Origin: Hygrophila difformis
Taxonomy: Eukaryota > Streptophyta > Magnoliopsida > Lamiales > Acanthaceae
Direction: 5' to 3'
Length of the DNA: 64,000 nucleotides
Assembly (NCBI GenBank): GCA_030278955.1
Contig: JAOANR010000002.1
Coordinates: 23,174,057 to 23,238,056, forward strand
The translations under genes and the position numbers were made by a program. The notes under the pieces were generated by a model, which saw only the letters and a list, made by a program, of their open reading frames with translations, was not told the DNA's origin and ran no database searches. Shown here piece by piece: positions 43,547 through 54,898 of the stretch; positions within the stretch are counted from its first letter, which is position 1; every line of letters starts with the position of its first letter.

Positions 43547-44871
43547 TCACTGATCAGGAGGCGGGAACTGCCGACGCATGTAGTCATCCATCTGCCGCAT
43601 ATAGGCGTACATGTTAGTCATAGTGGCCTGCTGCTCCAGCTGTCTCGTAGTAATCGTATCCATACGGTCCTGGTAGAGGTCCATCCTAGCATCCAAGGCA
43701 TCGTAACGAGCCTGCCCAGCTGCAAACCCAGTATCCATGCCGACCCGCATCTCCTGCATCATCTGCAGCATCTGAGTCATCTCATGGCCCTGCGGCGCCA
43801 CTGCAGGAGGTGGAACTACTGGACGTGAGGGTGGCTGCTCCGGAGGAACAACTAGAATCAAGCCGCCATCATCCGGCTGCGGGCGAAGCACAGCCTGAGG
43901 AACTCCACGTCGTAAGGCGTTACGCCGAATAGTGTAAGTCGGAATACGGTAATAGTCACCCGCAGCTAACCCGTACGGATCTGTCTCCGGTGTCGTGTGA
44001 ATCCCCTGCGCCGCGCACAAACCACAAATGAGGTGAACATGGGTAATCACCCTACTCCCTCGTCCTCTCCGCATACCCCTCAAATTGTCCTCAATACAAG
44101 CTCCAACATTCACCCTACTGCCTCGGGCGATAAAGCAGATGGACTCATAGACATGATCTAGGACGATATGGCTCCGGGTAATCGGCCGGACTTGCCCTAA
44201 CCATATCTGGGTGAGCTTACGCCAAGGGGTGTCCATTGTCGTCAACCGCAGCTCATGATCGTGCTCGAGCCGAGGAGCCACCACAGTGCATAAGGTACCC
44301 CACGTAGGCGCGAGTACATGACCCTCAGGCTGTGGGTGGAATAGGCCGTCATCAGGGAGACCGAAATAGACGTTGATCGCCCGAGCACTAAAGTCTAGGT
44401 AGCGACCGCGAACCCAGACTCGAGATAAGTCTTCGTGCTCCCCAAGACCTCGATGTTGGCGATCACCTCCATAGCTAGATAACCGGAAGCGACGCCCTCG
44501 GGATGACGTGCGAGTCCGGTCCACTGAAGATGGTCCAAAACCGGCCTGACCCTGTCATCGTCCACATGATGAGGGTACATGCCTCTCTCAGGAACATAAG
44601 CCCTGTTCCGACGAAGCTCGTCGAAATAGAACTCCTGAGAGGCCATCGTCGCGAATCGATGCCTATCGTGCCGGCGAGGGCGCTTCTCGTCAGGGAGATC
44701 CCTGAGTCTCGGGCCTCGCTGCTCCTCGTCCTCCTCAGACTCGCTCTCATCAAAATCCGACATCACCGAAGTGGCAGTGCTAGGGCCAGCCGCATCGCGC
44801 CGAGTAGCTCATCTCTTGGCCCTCGGAGGACACATGAGAGACGCCAAAACAACCCACACGAAGAGCAACAT
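43547..44871 (-). pseudogene. NAT-1 antisense gene, broken
   Basis: Homologue of the intact NAT-2 gene at 49336-50670. Its ATG (44871) follows ATTTGCAG, an acceptor-like site, and reads MLLFVWVVLASLM, then hits TGA after AKR where NAT-2 has CGG. A one-base deletion near 44450 shifts the rest. The domain is otherwise well kept (FYFDELRRNRAYVPERGMYP, RYLDFSARAINVYFGLPDD, RVNVGACIEDNLRG) down to the C-terminal YMRRQFPPPDQ. It resembles the plant 'putative plant transposon protein' domain found in antisense ORFs of Ty3 elements. Not functional. Confidence 0.75.
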
Positions 44872-45399
44872 CCTGCAAATAACCAATACCAATTATAAGG
44901 CTAATTTCCACACAATAATTATCAAAGCGGAAATACACGGGGACATCGATATAGACTTCCAACGTGAGTAATCCATAAGGGCATCAGATCTAATCGTACG
45001 TCAATACAAACCGGAAGGTAACCAAAACAAAGGATATAGTTAAACAAATTCCAAAGTCCTTTGTGGCATTTCGTCGAACACGTTATGTGCGCAATAAACC
45101 AAATTCTAAGTTACTAGCAAACATATGGAAGTTGCCCATAAATTGAAACGATTGCTCAAACAACAACTCATCATTACCTTACGGCACCAAACAACAAAAA
45201 TGAACTAATGATCACACCCCAATACCAACCAAAAATCGAAAATTTCATATTCTTCCTAAATATTCAAATCCAACAAGAGATTGCCAAAAACATAAACACA
45301 TTTTGGCATAAACACAAGCAAGGCAACAAGGGTAACATCAATTATTACATATGCTTGCTAAATTGCACAAACCGAGCCTAAAACTAACAAATCCCCAAA
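44872..45399 (-). other. Putative intron of NAT-1 antisense gene (3' part)
   Basis: Minus-strand intron from an AAG|GTATGT donor (54999-55000) to the TTTGCAG acceptor at 44873, interrupted by NAT-2. Without NAT-2 it would be about 630 bases. No coding potential. The flanks of NAT-2 here, CCAAA and GCAAA, are a TSD with one change. Confidence 0.5.
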
Positions 45400-47882
45400 T
45401 GTAATACCCGTAAATTTTAGAATATAAAAATAGGAATTAATCCAATAGGAGAGAAGGTTTTGTTTCCGAGAACCCGTAGACACGGAAATGCACGGAAGTC
45501 AAAGGACGACGAATTAGAACCCGACGGACCAAAACCGACGGTCTTAGGATTTCAAGCATGAAATCGAATTGAGACGGAATAAATTTATGATGAGAAGCAT
45601 AATCCGAAAATGACCCGGAAAATCGAGCGCGAAAACGGGGAAGGATAGAAGTCCGAAAGAGAGGAGAAAAAGACCCGACGGATCGGATCGCACGGACCCG
45701 CCCGGACCGCAGTCCAGGCGAGGGCCGCGCGCTGGCCGGGCGGGGTTTGGCCAAAAGGCGCGCCAACCCCGCGTGGCTCTACAGGTTTTGGAAACTTGCG
45801 CGTTTTCGGCGATTTCTTACCATAAATCGACCCCCCGACTTTGGAAAGCAGATTTTGGTCGAAGGGAAAGCTTTTAGGGCGACCTAGGGCTGCCTCCCCA
45901 CCCTTTTCATCAGTCACAAATCACCCTCTACTCTCCCAAACTCTCTCCAAAGCCAAAACACTTTCCGACGACTTTCCGATCACTTCCCGGCGACGAAAAC
46001 CGACGGAGGAGGCGTGGAATACAAGATCCCTAGTGTTCTAATCTGTGGTAAGTCGTTCATAGATTTCCATTTAAGTTGTTGAACCCGAAAACTCGATCTA
46101 ACATTGGATTTCTTCGTCCGATTTGAAATCGTGGCCAAAGTCGGAAGCTTGACGTTGAGGAGATCCGTTCGTAGCAATTTAGACGAGCCAGCGACCTTAG
46201 GATGACCAAAACTCCCTATAACTGTAAGTTGAGCCTTCCATATCAATACGGGTGATTTAGGGGCGTCCGGTATAGTCGTAATGTAACGAAACGTAAAAAT
46301 CGAAATTAAAAACCCCAACTTGCGCAGTTTCTGAAATCGGCCTAAAACTCCTATTTCGAGGATTCAATCCGAGAAACTCAAAACTAGACTTTTAATCCTA
46401 ACACATAAATCTAGGTTGTGTAAAAATTTCAGGCATTTTCGTTAACGTTTGCTATTTTAAATCGCATCGAAAAGAAACTGTTTTGACAAAACGTGTTTGA
46501 AATCTGCCTATGAACATGTGCGAACTTAGTGAGTTTGTTTCTATATTTTGTAGTCCGATTTGATCTTTACAATCTAAATGAAAGTTGTAGATAATCATGT
46601 CTAGTATATGTGGTTAAAATTTCAGAATTTTTGGAGTCCATTTGATATGTCAAAAAGCCAATTTTCCGAACTGTGTCAAACCTGAGTCCGGACAGATTTC
46701 TGTTTGCATGATAAAATCGATTTTTGACATGTTTCCTCAACTTATTTCGAAAAAGTTAAAACACGAAAGTTGTTCGTTAGGGTGTTTTGCATAAACTGTG
46801 AAGTTTTCAGATTTTTCGGACTTAAACCGAATTTTTAAATTAAAAAGGCGCAAACTGTGACGCCAAGATACTTTTAAATCGAAGGATTTTGAAATTTAGA
46901 AACGAACGATCAAAGATTTGAAATACGATACATCTATACTTTTGAAAAACCCCGATACATTAAATCTAAACGATACATGAGATACTTGGTGGAGGGTGAG
47001 TGCTCTGCAGGGTGCCCCTCTAGCCTTTCTCTTCGGGCCTATAATGGACGAGAGAATTTGATGAGATATTACGCCAATCGGCGGGAGAAACATGGCCTAC
47101 TCTCTCGGGTTGTCCGTATGGATTTCCCGAGGCTCCGGAGTGGTACTGGGTATGGCAGATACGGCTGCGGCCGCCGGATCACCGGCTAAACGAGATACTT
47201 ACGAAACGGCTGCGGCCGCCGGATCACCGGCTATACCAAACACTGAAAAATGGTTACGTAACGGGGGAAATAAAAGAATTAATATTTTTAAGTATTTATT
47301 TATTTTTGCATATCTTTAAATTATGTATTTAAATTATGTCTTTAAATTTCGTATCATGACTAAATTGTTATTGTGGATTAAATGCATGTTCAAGTACACA
47401 ATTAAAATATTATTTCCTTTAAATTTTGTGAATGCATGTTAGGAGTGAAATTTTAAATCATCTAAATAAATCCCTTTATTGCTATGTTAGGATCGACTTA
47501 CTCAGTATTTTATATACTGATAAAATTGTTGTTTTTCTCTTTCTTTCAGAGTACGGAGATAATGCATAGCATGTGCATTGGGGGATGTAATTATTAAACA
47601 TTGTTTTATCGCTTTTCATGATACTTGCATAACGGGCATGTAAATCCCGAGTTTTGGCCATGTCGGCCCACTTTACATTTTCCGCTGCGATATAGTATTA
47701 TTGCTACTTTGTGTGTGGACGATACTCATTATTATTTTTACATAGATTCCGGACTTGTTTTTAAACCTTTTTGCAATACCTATAGCCTTGCATCTCTTTG
47801 GCAAGCTCGAAGAATCCGTGTTTTGCTAGGGATGATGCGGCGGTGGCATCCCGACCTAGGTTATCAAATCCGGGGTGTTACA
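45400..47882 (+). repeat. NAT-2 5' LTR
   Basis: 2,483 bases. TATA-like AATATAAAAATAGG lies 20 bases in. Donor-like GTAAGTCG (46048) and GTAAGTTGAG (46224); acceptor-like TTTCTTTCAG (ends 47549). GC-rich twofold repeat with GCCGG/CCGGC hairpins at 47162-47234, in the place where the NAT-1 and TRG LTRs have hairpin arrays. Confidence 0.93.
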
Positions 47883-47885
47883 AGT

Positions 47886-47899
47886 TGGTATCAGAGCCC
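47886..47899 (+). promoter_or_regulatory. NAT-2 primer-binding site (tRNA-iMet type)
   Basis: TGGTATCAGAGCCC, three bases after the LTR, identical to that of NAT-1. Confidence 0.92.
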
Positions 47900-48334
47900 G
47901 GAATATTTTAAAGCTACTATTATTATTATTTTAAAATATTTTAAACTAAGTATTATTTTTAAACTTATTACTATCATTATTATTTTTAAGACTACTAGTG
48001 TTATTATTTTAGCCCAAAATTTGAGCCAAAAATTTTTCTACCCATTTAGTATAACATTTTGAACCCAAAGGGGGTCAAATTATTTGGACCCGATAAATAT
48101 TTTAAGCCCAACCATTTCGGCCCAAATACCCATGTTTTTATTTCTTAAGTCCAAATTATTATTATTTTTGGCCAATATAGAGGCCCAACTTTTTAAATCC
48201 ATGATTAAATTTATAAATACATTAAAATTAATTTTTGAGGGATTGCATGTGCATATTCATATAGATTTAAATTCCTGCATATCTTGACTTTTATTCGAAA
48301 CATGACCTGACTCTAACCTCTTTGTTGACATTAG

Positions 48335-48862
48335 ATGGCCGCCCCAAACGCGAACATGATCAACCTACTAATGAGGTTGATTGAGGCGTACCTCGAATCT
48401 CCTCAAAACGTGAACAACTTCAGACTAAGGGTAGAACAAATGGGAGCTAACCTGTGCCACCTAACTAATCTGGGCCAAGCAGGACATCAAGATATAACCC
48501 AACTCCAAATCCAAATCAATGAACTCCATACCCGCGAGACTGAACTTCGGACCCAGATTGACGACGTAGAGACCCAAGTAGGGGTCGTGGGACATCAACT
48601 GCATCATCTGAAGGATGATCTACTTTCACCTGCCCCTCTCGACCCGGGAACTCCTCCTGCGGCTAGCCCCGTTGTTGATCCTGTCGCTGTCCCTACAGCC
48701 GCCCAACCACCAGTTGTTGTCATTGATCCTGCTCCGGCTGCTGGGCCCAATTGGCCAGCGAGCCCAGTATTCTATGGGCCCCTTGGCTGGGGTACCATTG
48801 AAGAGTCGAGTGATGAGGATGATCCCATGGAGGACCCAACCACCTACACTCCCTCAGCTTAG
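48335..48862 (+). CDS. NAT-2 coiled-coil protein with acidic tail
   Basis: 175 codons. ATG follows TTGACATTAG as in NAT-1. N terminus MAAPNANMINLLMRLIEAYL matches NAT-1 in 12 of the first 20 positions. A coiled coil follows (DITQLQIQINELHTRETELR), then a Pro/Ala-rich linker absent from NAT-1, then the acidic end EESSDEDDPMEDPTTYTPSA. The conserved start and end around a variable middle suggest two interaction sites. No known domain recognised. It is driven only by the LTR. Codon composition is GC-richer than the surrounding AT-rich DNA, as expected for real coding sequence. Confidence 0.7.
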   Translation: MAAPNANMINLLMRLIEAYLESPQNVNNFRLRVEQMGANLCHLTNLGQAGHQDITQLQIQINELHTRETELRTQIDDVETQVGVVGHQLHHLKDDLLSPAPLDPGTPPAASPVVDPVAVPTAAQPPVVVIDPAPAAGPNWPASPVFYGPLGWGTIEESSDEDDPMEDPTTYTPSA

Positions 48863-49335
48863 GGACCTTTATCGCATTTCTTCTACTATTACCGTTCCTA
48901 TTTTCCGAACTATTCCTATCCTTGTGATTCCTACAGCTTGTATCGAATAACGTTTTCAATTGAGCAATGAAATACAAGCATTTATGTTATATTCTACTTC
49001 CATAGTGGCCACATGTATATGTGTATGCACATATTCAGAACCGCCTTCCGTATCGAAACGTATGGTGGGGGACTCAACAGAACAAAGGTACAAGGTATTA
49101 ATAAGCAAACACCACATATAAATGTTAATCAAACGGGAGTACCTCGAACCCTAAACCCTGAGATCCCAAGTCATCAATTAACCACAATTCTAGAGTTAAC
49201 AACCGAAATAGATAAACATGGAGTAACACAACAAAAGCACAAACTACGAAACACGGAAATGGAAATCATTGTCTTACAGTCTCATAAGGAAACTATTTCT
49301 ACTACGCACCCCAAGAGTACCATAAAAACGAAGGG
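48863..49335. other. NAT-2 region between convergent ORFs
   Basis: About 470 bases, AT-rich. A 109-codon plus frame (49013-49342) is not conserved in NAT-1 and is not called. Confidence 0.5.
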
Positions 49336-50670
49336 TCACTGATCAGGAGGCGGGAACTGGCGACGCATGTAGTCGTCCATCTGACGCATGTAGCCATACA
49401 TGTTAGTCATGGTGGCCTGCTGCTCCGCCTGTCTCATAGTGAGCGTGTCCATACGATCCTGATAGAGATCCATCCTAGCATCCAAGGCATCGTAACGAGC
49501 CTGCCCAGCTGCAAACCCGGCATCTATACTGACTCGCATCTCCTGCATCATCTGGAGCATCCGCGTCATGTCCTGACCTTGCGGTGGAACCCCACCCTGC
49601 TGTGGAACCACAGGAGGAGGAGGTGGCCGCTCTGGAGGAACAACTAAGATCAAACCACCATCCTCAGGCTGCGGGCGCAGTATAGCCCGAGGCGCTCCAC
49701 GAAGCAAAGTGCTGCGCCGAGCGGCATAAGACGGAATACGGTAGTGCTCACCTGGAGCTAAAGGATAGGGGTCCGTCTCGGGAGACGTGCGGATCCCCTG
49801 GGCAGCGCATAGCCCACAAATGAGGTGTGCGTGAGTGATCACCCTACTCCCTCGCCCCCGTCGTAAACCCCTCAGTTTATCCGCAATGCACGCCCCCACA
49901 TTTACCCGACCGCCTCGTGCGATAAAGCAGATAGTCTCAAAGACATGATCTATGACGATATGACTCCGGGTGATCGGCCGAATGCGTCCTAACCAAAGCT
50001 GAGCAAGTACACGCCAAGGGGCATCCAAAGACGTCAGTCGTAGCTCGTGAGGGTATCCAGTCCACGGGGGTACCTCGGTACACAAGACACCCCAGGCAGG
50101 AGCATAAACCCGGCCCTCTGGCTGTGGTCGGAACGCGCCATCATCTGGAAGGCCGAAATAGATGTTGATCGCCCGAGCACTGAAGTCTAGGTAGCGACCG
50201 CGAACCCAGACTCGAGAAAGGTCGTCGTCTACCCCAAGACCGCTGATGTTGGCGATAACCTCCATAGCTAGATAGCCGGAGGCAACGCCGTCGGGATGAC
50301 GTGCAAGACCGGTCCACTGGAGATGCCCCAAAAGTGCACTGATCCGGTCATCGCCCATATGATTAGGGAACAAGCCTCGCTCGGGAACGTAAGCCCTCTT
50401 TCGACGAAGCTCGTCGAAGTAGAAGTCCTGGGCGGCCATCGTCGAGAAACGGAACCTATCATGCCGGCGAGGACGCACCTCGTCAGGGAGATCTCTGAGC
50501 CTCGGCACCCGCTCCTCGTCCTCCTCGGACTCACTGTCGTCACTGTCATCAATATCCGGCATCACCGGAGCGGCAGTGCTAGGGCCGGCTGCATCACGTC
50601 GAGTAGCCCGTCTCTTGGCCCCCGGAAGGACCATAAGGAACGCCAATATGAACCACAGGAAGAGCAACAT
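49336..50670 (-). CDS. NAT-2 antisense protein (plant transposon protein domain)
   Basis: 444 codons from the ATG at 50670. The start is chosen because it directly follows a TTCGCAG acceptor-like site conserved in NAT-1; an upstream GTG frame lies in the putative intron. Layout: short hydrophobic N terminus (LLFLWFILAFLMVL), basic AKRRATRR, acidic stretch (DDSDDSESEEDEE), then the core (DFYFDELRRKRAYVPERG, HLQWTGLARHPDGVASGYLA, RYLDFSARAINIYFGLPDD, RVNVGACIADKLRG, LICGLCAAQGIRT), a Pro-rich linker and a C-terminal coiled coil ending YMRRQFPPPDQ. The core resembles the 'putative plant transposon protein' domain of unknown function. Opposite strand to the LTR transcript, so it needs its own promoter upstream of 50956. 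Confidence 0.75.
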   Translation of the reverse strand: MLLFLWFILAFLMVLPGAKRRATRRDAAGPSTAAPVMPDIDDSDDSESEEDEERVPRLRDLPDEVRPRRHDRFRFSTMAAQDFYFDELRRKRAYVPERGLFPNHMGDDRISALLGHLQWTGLARHPDGVASGYLAMEVIANISGLGVDDDLSRVWVRGRYLDFSARAINIYFGLPDDGAFRPQPEGRVYAPAWGVLCTEVPPWTGYPHELRLTSLDAPWRVLAQLWLGRIRPITRSHIVIDHVFETICFIARGGRVNVGACIADKLRGLRRGRGSRVITHAHLICGLCAAQGIRTSPETDPYPLAPGEHYRIPSYAARRSTLLRGAPRAILRPQPEDGGLILVVPPERPPPPPVVPQQGGVPPQGQDMTRMLQMMQEMRVSIDAGFAAGQARYDALDARMDLYQDRMDTLTMRQAEQQATMTNMYGYMRQMDDYMRRQFPPPDQ

Positions 50671-50671
50671 C

Positions 50672-50955
50672 CTGCGAACACCAAATACCACCTAAAATGA
50701 AGAATTCCATATTATTCCTAAATACCCACATCACCGAGAAATGGCCAAAAACAAATACACATTGGGGCATAAACTCAACAAAATCAACAAAAACAACATC
50801 AATAATCACATATGCTTGCTAATTCGCACAAATCAAGCTTAAAAACAACAAATCCCCAAATTGTACACATAAACCCTAATTTCGCAATCTACCCAAATTC
50901 TAACAAATCAAGACATGAAAATTGAAATTGACAAGCTAAAATAGAAGATACATAC
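50672..50955 (-). other. Putative intron of NAT-2 antisense gene
   Basis: Minus-strand AAG|GTATGTATC donor at 50954-50955 and TTCGCAG|G acceptor at 50672-50673, 284 bases, AT-rich. Both sites are conserved in NAT-1 (54999-55000 and 44873-44874) although the intervening sequence is much less so. Confidence 0.6.
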
Positions 50956-51229
50956 CTTATAAAGAGAAATCGGAGTCGAAACCGGAAGAATCTGAGCACG
51001 GAAGAACGAAATTGAGAGGAAGTTGGGAGGAATTTCGGAAATGACAGGGACGAAATGGCTCGCGCGGGGCGCGAGCCCTATTTCTTCCCACTGGTGGCGC
51101 CGCGCGGTGGCCGGGCGCTAAAGCCCCTAACCCCGCGCGGACCCCGTGCGGGATGCGGAAAACGAAATTTTTTTTTTCCTTTTTCTTTTTGATTTTCTTT
51201 TCCTATTTCTTTACTCATCCCCTGCTTCA
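50956..51229 (-). other. Likely 5' exon and promoter region of NAT-2 antisense gene
   Basis: Upstream of the donor the minus strand has a pyrimidine-rich stretch ending CTCCGATTTCTC, shared with NAT-1 (55005-55030), after a GC-rich part (51060-51145, many CGCG) and a T-run on plus at 51165-51180. No ATG-initiated frame, so a 5' UTR exon is likely. No good TATA box seen. Confidence 0.45.
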
Positions 51230-52132
51230 CACTATACGACTGGACCAGTGAGTGTGATTCCGCATTCCAAGAATTCAAGAAACGACTTACCATTGCGCTG
51301 GTATTGGCACTACCATCGGGGATGGGGGGGAGACTTCGAGGGGTACAGCGACGCCTCGAAGGAAGGTTTGAGATGCGCGCTAATGCAAGCTCGGAGGGGG
51401 TAGAGCACACGAATCACGTCAATTAAAGCAGCACGAGGAGAACTATCCGAGGCGCGGCTTGAAACTAGCCGCAGTCGTGTTCGCTTTAAAGACGTGGATG
51501 CACTATATGGACGTAAATGCCAAAGTCCCTTAAGCTGGGAAAAGAGCGATAGGACTATGATAATGGAACCGCAACTTGTCGAGGACATGGCTCAACAAGT
51601 CAAAATGATCCAAGGAAAGATGGGAGCCGCGCAAGACCGGCAAAAGAGCTATGCCGACGTGAGACGGCAAGATTTGGAATTCCAAATAGGCGATAAGGTC
51701 ATGTTAAAGGTATCACCAATGAAGGGTGTGATGCGCTTTGGCAAGCGGGGAAAATTGAGCCCACGGTACATAGGACCATACGAGATCCTAGAAAGAGTGG
51801 GGAATCTTGCATACCGACTAGCATTACCGCCACAATTTGCTCGTGTCCACGACGTGTTCCACGTCTCACAACTGAAGAAATATGTCCATGATCCGACCCA
51901 CATACTCCAACCGGAGGAAATTGAGCTGGACGATGACTTAAGCTACGAAGAAATTCCGGTGTGAATACTCGACAAGAAGGAGAGGGTAACAAGGAATAAG
52001 ACCGTGAGAATGGTCAAGGTTCTTTGGTCTAACCACGAAGCCGAGACGGCAACGTGGGAGCTAGAAGCAGACATGAAGGATCGTTACCCAACCCTATTCC
52101 AAGACAGTGCAACAACAGTTATGGGGACATAA
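51230..52132 (+). pseudogene. NAT-2 pol scraps: RNase H, integrase end, chromodomain
   Basis: 51255-51480 is a frameshifted RNase H piece ([25 protein letters not shown]). It jumps at about 51490 to the integrase end ([34 protein letters not shown] with the GPY/F motif, HDVFHVSQLKKYVHDP). TGA at 51962-51964, where the NAT-1 copy has CGA, separates the chromodomain (ILDKKERVTRNKTVRMVKVL, ATWELEADMKDRYPTLF). Integrase catalytic residues, RT, protease and gag are absent. These ends may persist because they are close to cis-acting 3' signals. Confidence 0.85.
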
Positions 52133-52403
52133 CTGTAATCTTAAGAGGGGGAGGATGTGACAACCCGAATATTTCCGGATGTTTTATACGAATACTTTGT
52201 ACCCCAAAGAAACAAATTCAAATTGTTTTGAACAACGTAATGACTTGATCCCTTCACGGGGTACGTAGGCAACTCGGAAATTTCAATTCTGGGTTCAGTC
52301 ACATAATAACAAACAACGACACACAATAATACAATCGCTTAATCAAACAATTCCCGAACTCGCGAGAGGATGAAGTGCAACTTCGAGGACGAAGTTGGTT
52401 CTT
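52133..52403 (+). other. NAT-2 3' module with vestigial tract
   Basis: Starts with AAGAGGGGGAGGATGTGACA, a tract followed by an LTR-start look-alike, then CTTCACGGGGTACGTAGGCA and CTTCGAGGACGAAG just before the working tract. Shared with TRG-1 and NAT-1. Confidence 0.75.
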
Positions 52404-52416
52404 AAGGGGGGTAGAC
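52404..52416 (+). promoter_or_regulatory. NAT-2 polypurine tract
   Basis: AAGGGGGGTAGAC directly before the 3' LTR. Confidence 0.9.
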
Positions 52417-54898
52417 TGTAATACCCGTAAATTTTAGAATATAAAAATAGGAATTAATCCAATAGGAGAGAAGGTTTTGTTTCCGAGAACCCGTAGACGC
52501 GGAAATGCACGGAAGTCAAAGGACGACGAATTAGAACCCGACGGACCAAAACCGACGGTCTTAGGATTTCAAGCATGAAATCGAATTGAGACGGAATAAA
52601 TTTATGATGAGAAGCATAATCCGAAAATGACCCGGAAAATCGAGCGCGAAAACGGGGAAGGATAGAAGTCCGAAAGAGAGGAGAAAAAGACCCGACGGAT
52701 CAGATCGCACGGACCCGCCCGGACCGCAGTCCAGGCGAGGGCCGCGCGCTGGCCGGGTGGGGTTTGGCCAAAAGGCGCGCCAACCCCGCGTGGCTCTACA
52801 GGTTTTGGCCACTTGCGCGTTTTCGGCGATTTCTTACCATAAATCGACCCCCCGACTTTGGAAAGCAGATTTTGGTCGAAGGGAAAGCTTTTAGGGCGAC
52901 CTAGGGCTGCCTCCCCACCCTTTTCATCAGTCACAAATCACCCTCTACTCTCCCAAACTCTCTCCAAAGCCAAAACACTTTCCGACGACTTTCCGATCAC
53001 TTCCCGGCGACGAAAACCGACGGAGGAGGCGTGGAATACAAGATCCCTAGTGTTCTAATCTGTGGTAAGTCGTTCATAGATTTCCATTTGAGTTTTTGAA
53101 CCCGAAAACTCGATCTAACATTGGATTTCTTCGTCCGATTTGAAATCGTGGCCAAAGTCGGAAGCTTGACGTTGAGGAGATCCGTTCGCAGCAATTTAGA
53201 CGAGCCAGCGACCTTAGGACGACCAAAACTCCCTATCACTGTAAGTTGAGCCTTCCATATCAATACGGGTGATTTAGGGGCGTCCGGTATAGTCGTAATG
53301 TAACGAATCGTAAAAATCGAAATTAAAAATCCCAACTTGCGCAGTTTCTGAAATCGGCCTATAACTCCTATTTCGAGGATTCAATCTGAGAAACTCAAAA
53401 CTAGACTTTTAATCCTAACACATAAATCTAGGTTGTGTAAAAATTTCAGACATTTTCGTTAATGTTTGCTATTTTAAATCGCATCGAAAAGAAACTGTTT
53501 TGACAAAACGTGTTTGAAATCTGCCTATGAACATGTTCGAACTTAGTGAGTTTGTTTCTATATTTTGTAGTCCGATTTGATCTTTACAATCTAAATGAAA
53601 GTTGTAGATAATCATGTCTAGTATATGTGGTTAAAATTTCAGAATTTTTTAAGTCCATTTGATATGTCAAAAAGCCAAATTTCCGAACTGTGTCAAACCT
53701 GAGTCCGGACAGATTTCTGTTTGCATGATAAAATCGATTTTTGACATGTTTCCTCAACTTATTTCGAAAAATTTAAAACACGAAAGTTGTTCGTTAGGCT
53801 GTTTTGCATAAACTGTGAAGTTTTCAGATTTTTCAGACTTAAACCGAATTTTTAAATTAAAAAGGCGCAAACTGTGACGCCAAGATACTTTTAAATCGAA
53901 GGATTTTGAAATTTCGAAACGAACGATCAAAGATTTGAAATACGATACATCTATACTTTTGAAAAACCCCGATACATTAAATCTAAACGATACATGAGAT
54001 ACTTGGTGGAGGGTGAGTGCTCTGCAGGGTGCCCCTCTAGCCTTTCTCTTCGGGCCTATAATGGACGAGAGAATTTGATGAGATATTACGCCAATCGGCG
54101 GGAGAAACATGGCCTACTCTCTCGGGTTGTCCGTATGGATTTCCAGATGCTCCGGAGTGGTACTGGGTATGGCAGATACGGCTGCGGCCGCCGGATCACC
54201 GGCTAAACGAGATACTTACGAAACGGCTGCGGCCGCCGGATCACCGGCTATACCAAACACTGAAAAATGGTTACGTAACGGGGGAAATAAAAGAATTAAT
54301 ATTTTTAAGTATTTATTTATTTTTGCATGTCTTTAAATTATGCATTTAAATTATGTCTTTAAATTTCGTATCATGACTAAATTGTTATTGTGGATTAAAT
54401 GCATGTTCAAGTACACAATTAAAATATTATTTCCTTTAAATTTTGTGAATGCATGTTAGGAGTGAAATTTTAAATCATCTAAATAAATCCCTTTATTGCT
54501 ATGTTAGGATCGACTTACTCAGTATTTTATATACTGATAAAATTGTTGTTTTTCTCTTTCTTTCAGAGTACGGAGATAATGCATAGCATGTGCATTGGGG
54601 GATGGAATTATTAAACATTGTTTTATCGCTTTTCATGATACTTGCATAACGGGCATGTAAATCCCGAGTTTTGGCCATGTCGGCCCACTTTACATTTTCC
54701 GCTGCGATATATTATTATTGCTACTTTGTGTGTGGACGATACTCATTATTATTTTTACATAGATTCCGGACTTGTTTTTAAACCTTTTTGCAATACCTAT
54801 AGCCTTGCATCTCTTTGGCAAGCTCGGAGAATCCGTGTTTTGCTAGGGAGATGCGGCGGTGGCATCCGGGCCTGGGTTATCAAATCCGGGGTGTTACA
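52417..54898 (+). repeat. NAT-2 3' LTR
   Basis: 2,482 bases, nearly identical to 45400-47882. Ends GGGGTGTTACA, followed by GCAAA. Confidence 0.95.

Larger units (their letters stand above)
45400..54898 (+). mobile_element. NAT-2: non-autonomous element with antisense gene, youngest
   Basis: 5' LTR, iMet PBS, coiled-coil ORF, antisense gene, RNase H/integrase scraps with chromodomain, two-tract module, 3' LTR. LTRs differ at only about five positions in their first ~420 bases, so insertion is recent. Flanks CCAAA/GCAAA are an imperfect TSD. It landed in the intron of the NAT-1 antisense gene. Both of its own genes (sense coiled-coil, antisense) are intact although gag and most of pol are missing. 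Confidence 0.93.

Noticed and set aside
44503..44898. 131-codon plus frame, with a similar one at 50296-50700
   Set aside because: Lies opposite the antisense gene of NAT-1/NAT-2, whose frame and domain are better supported.
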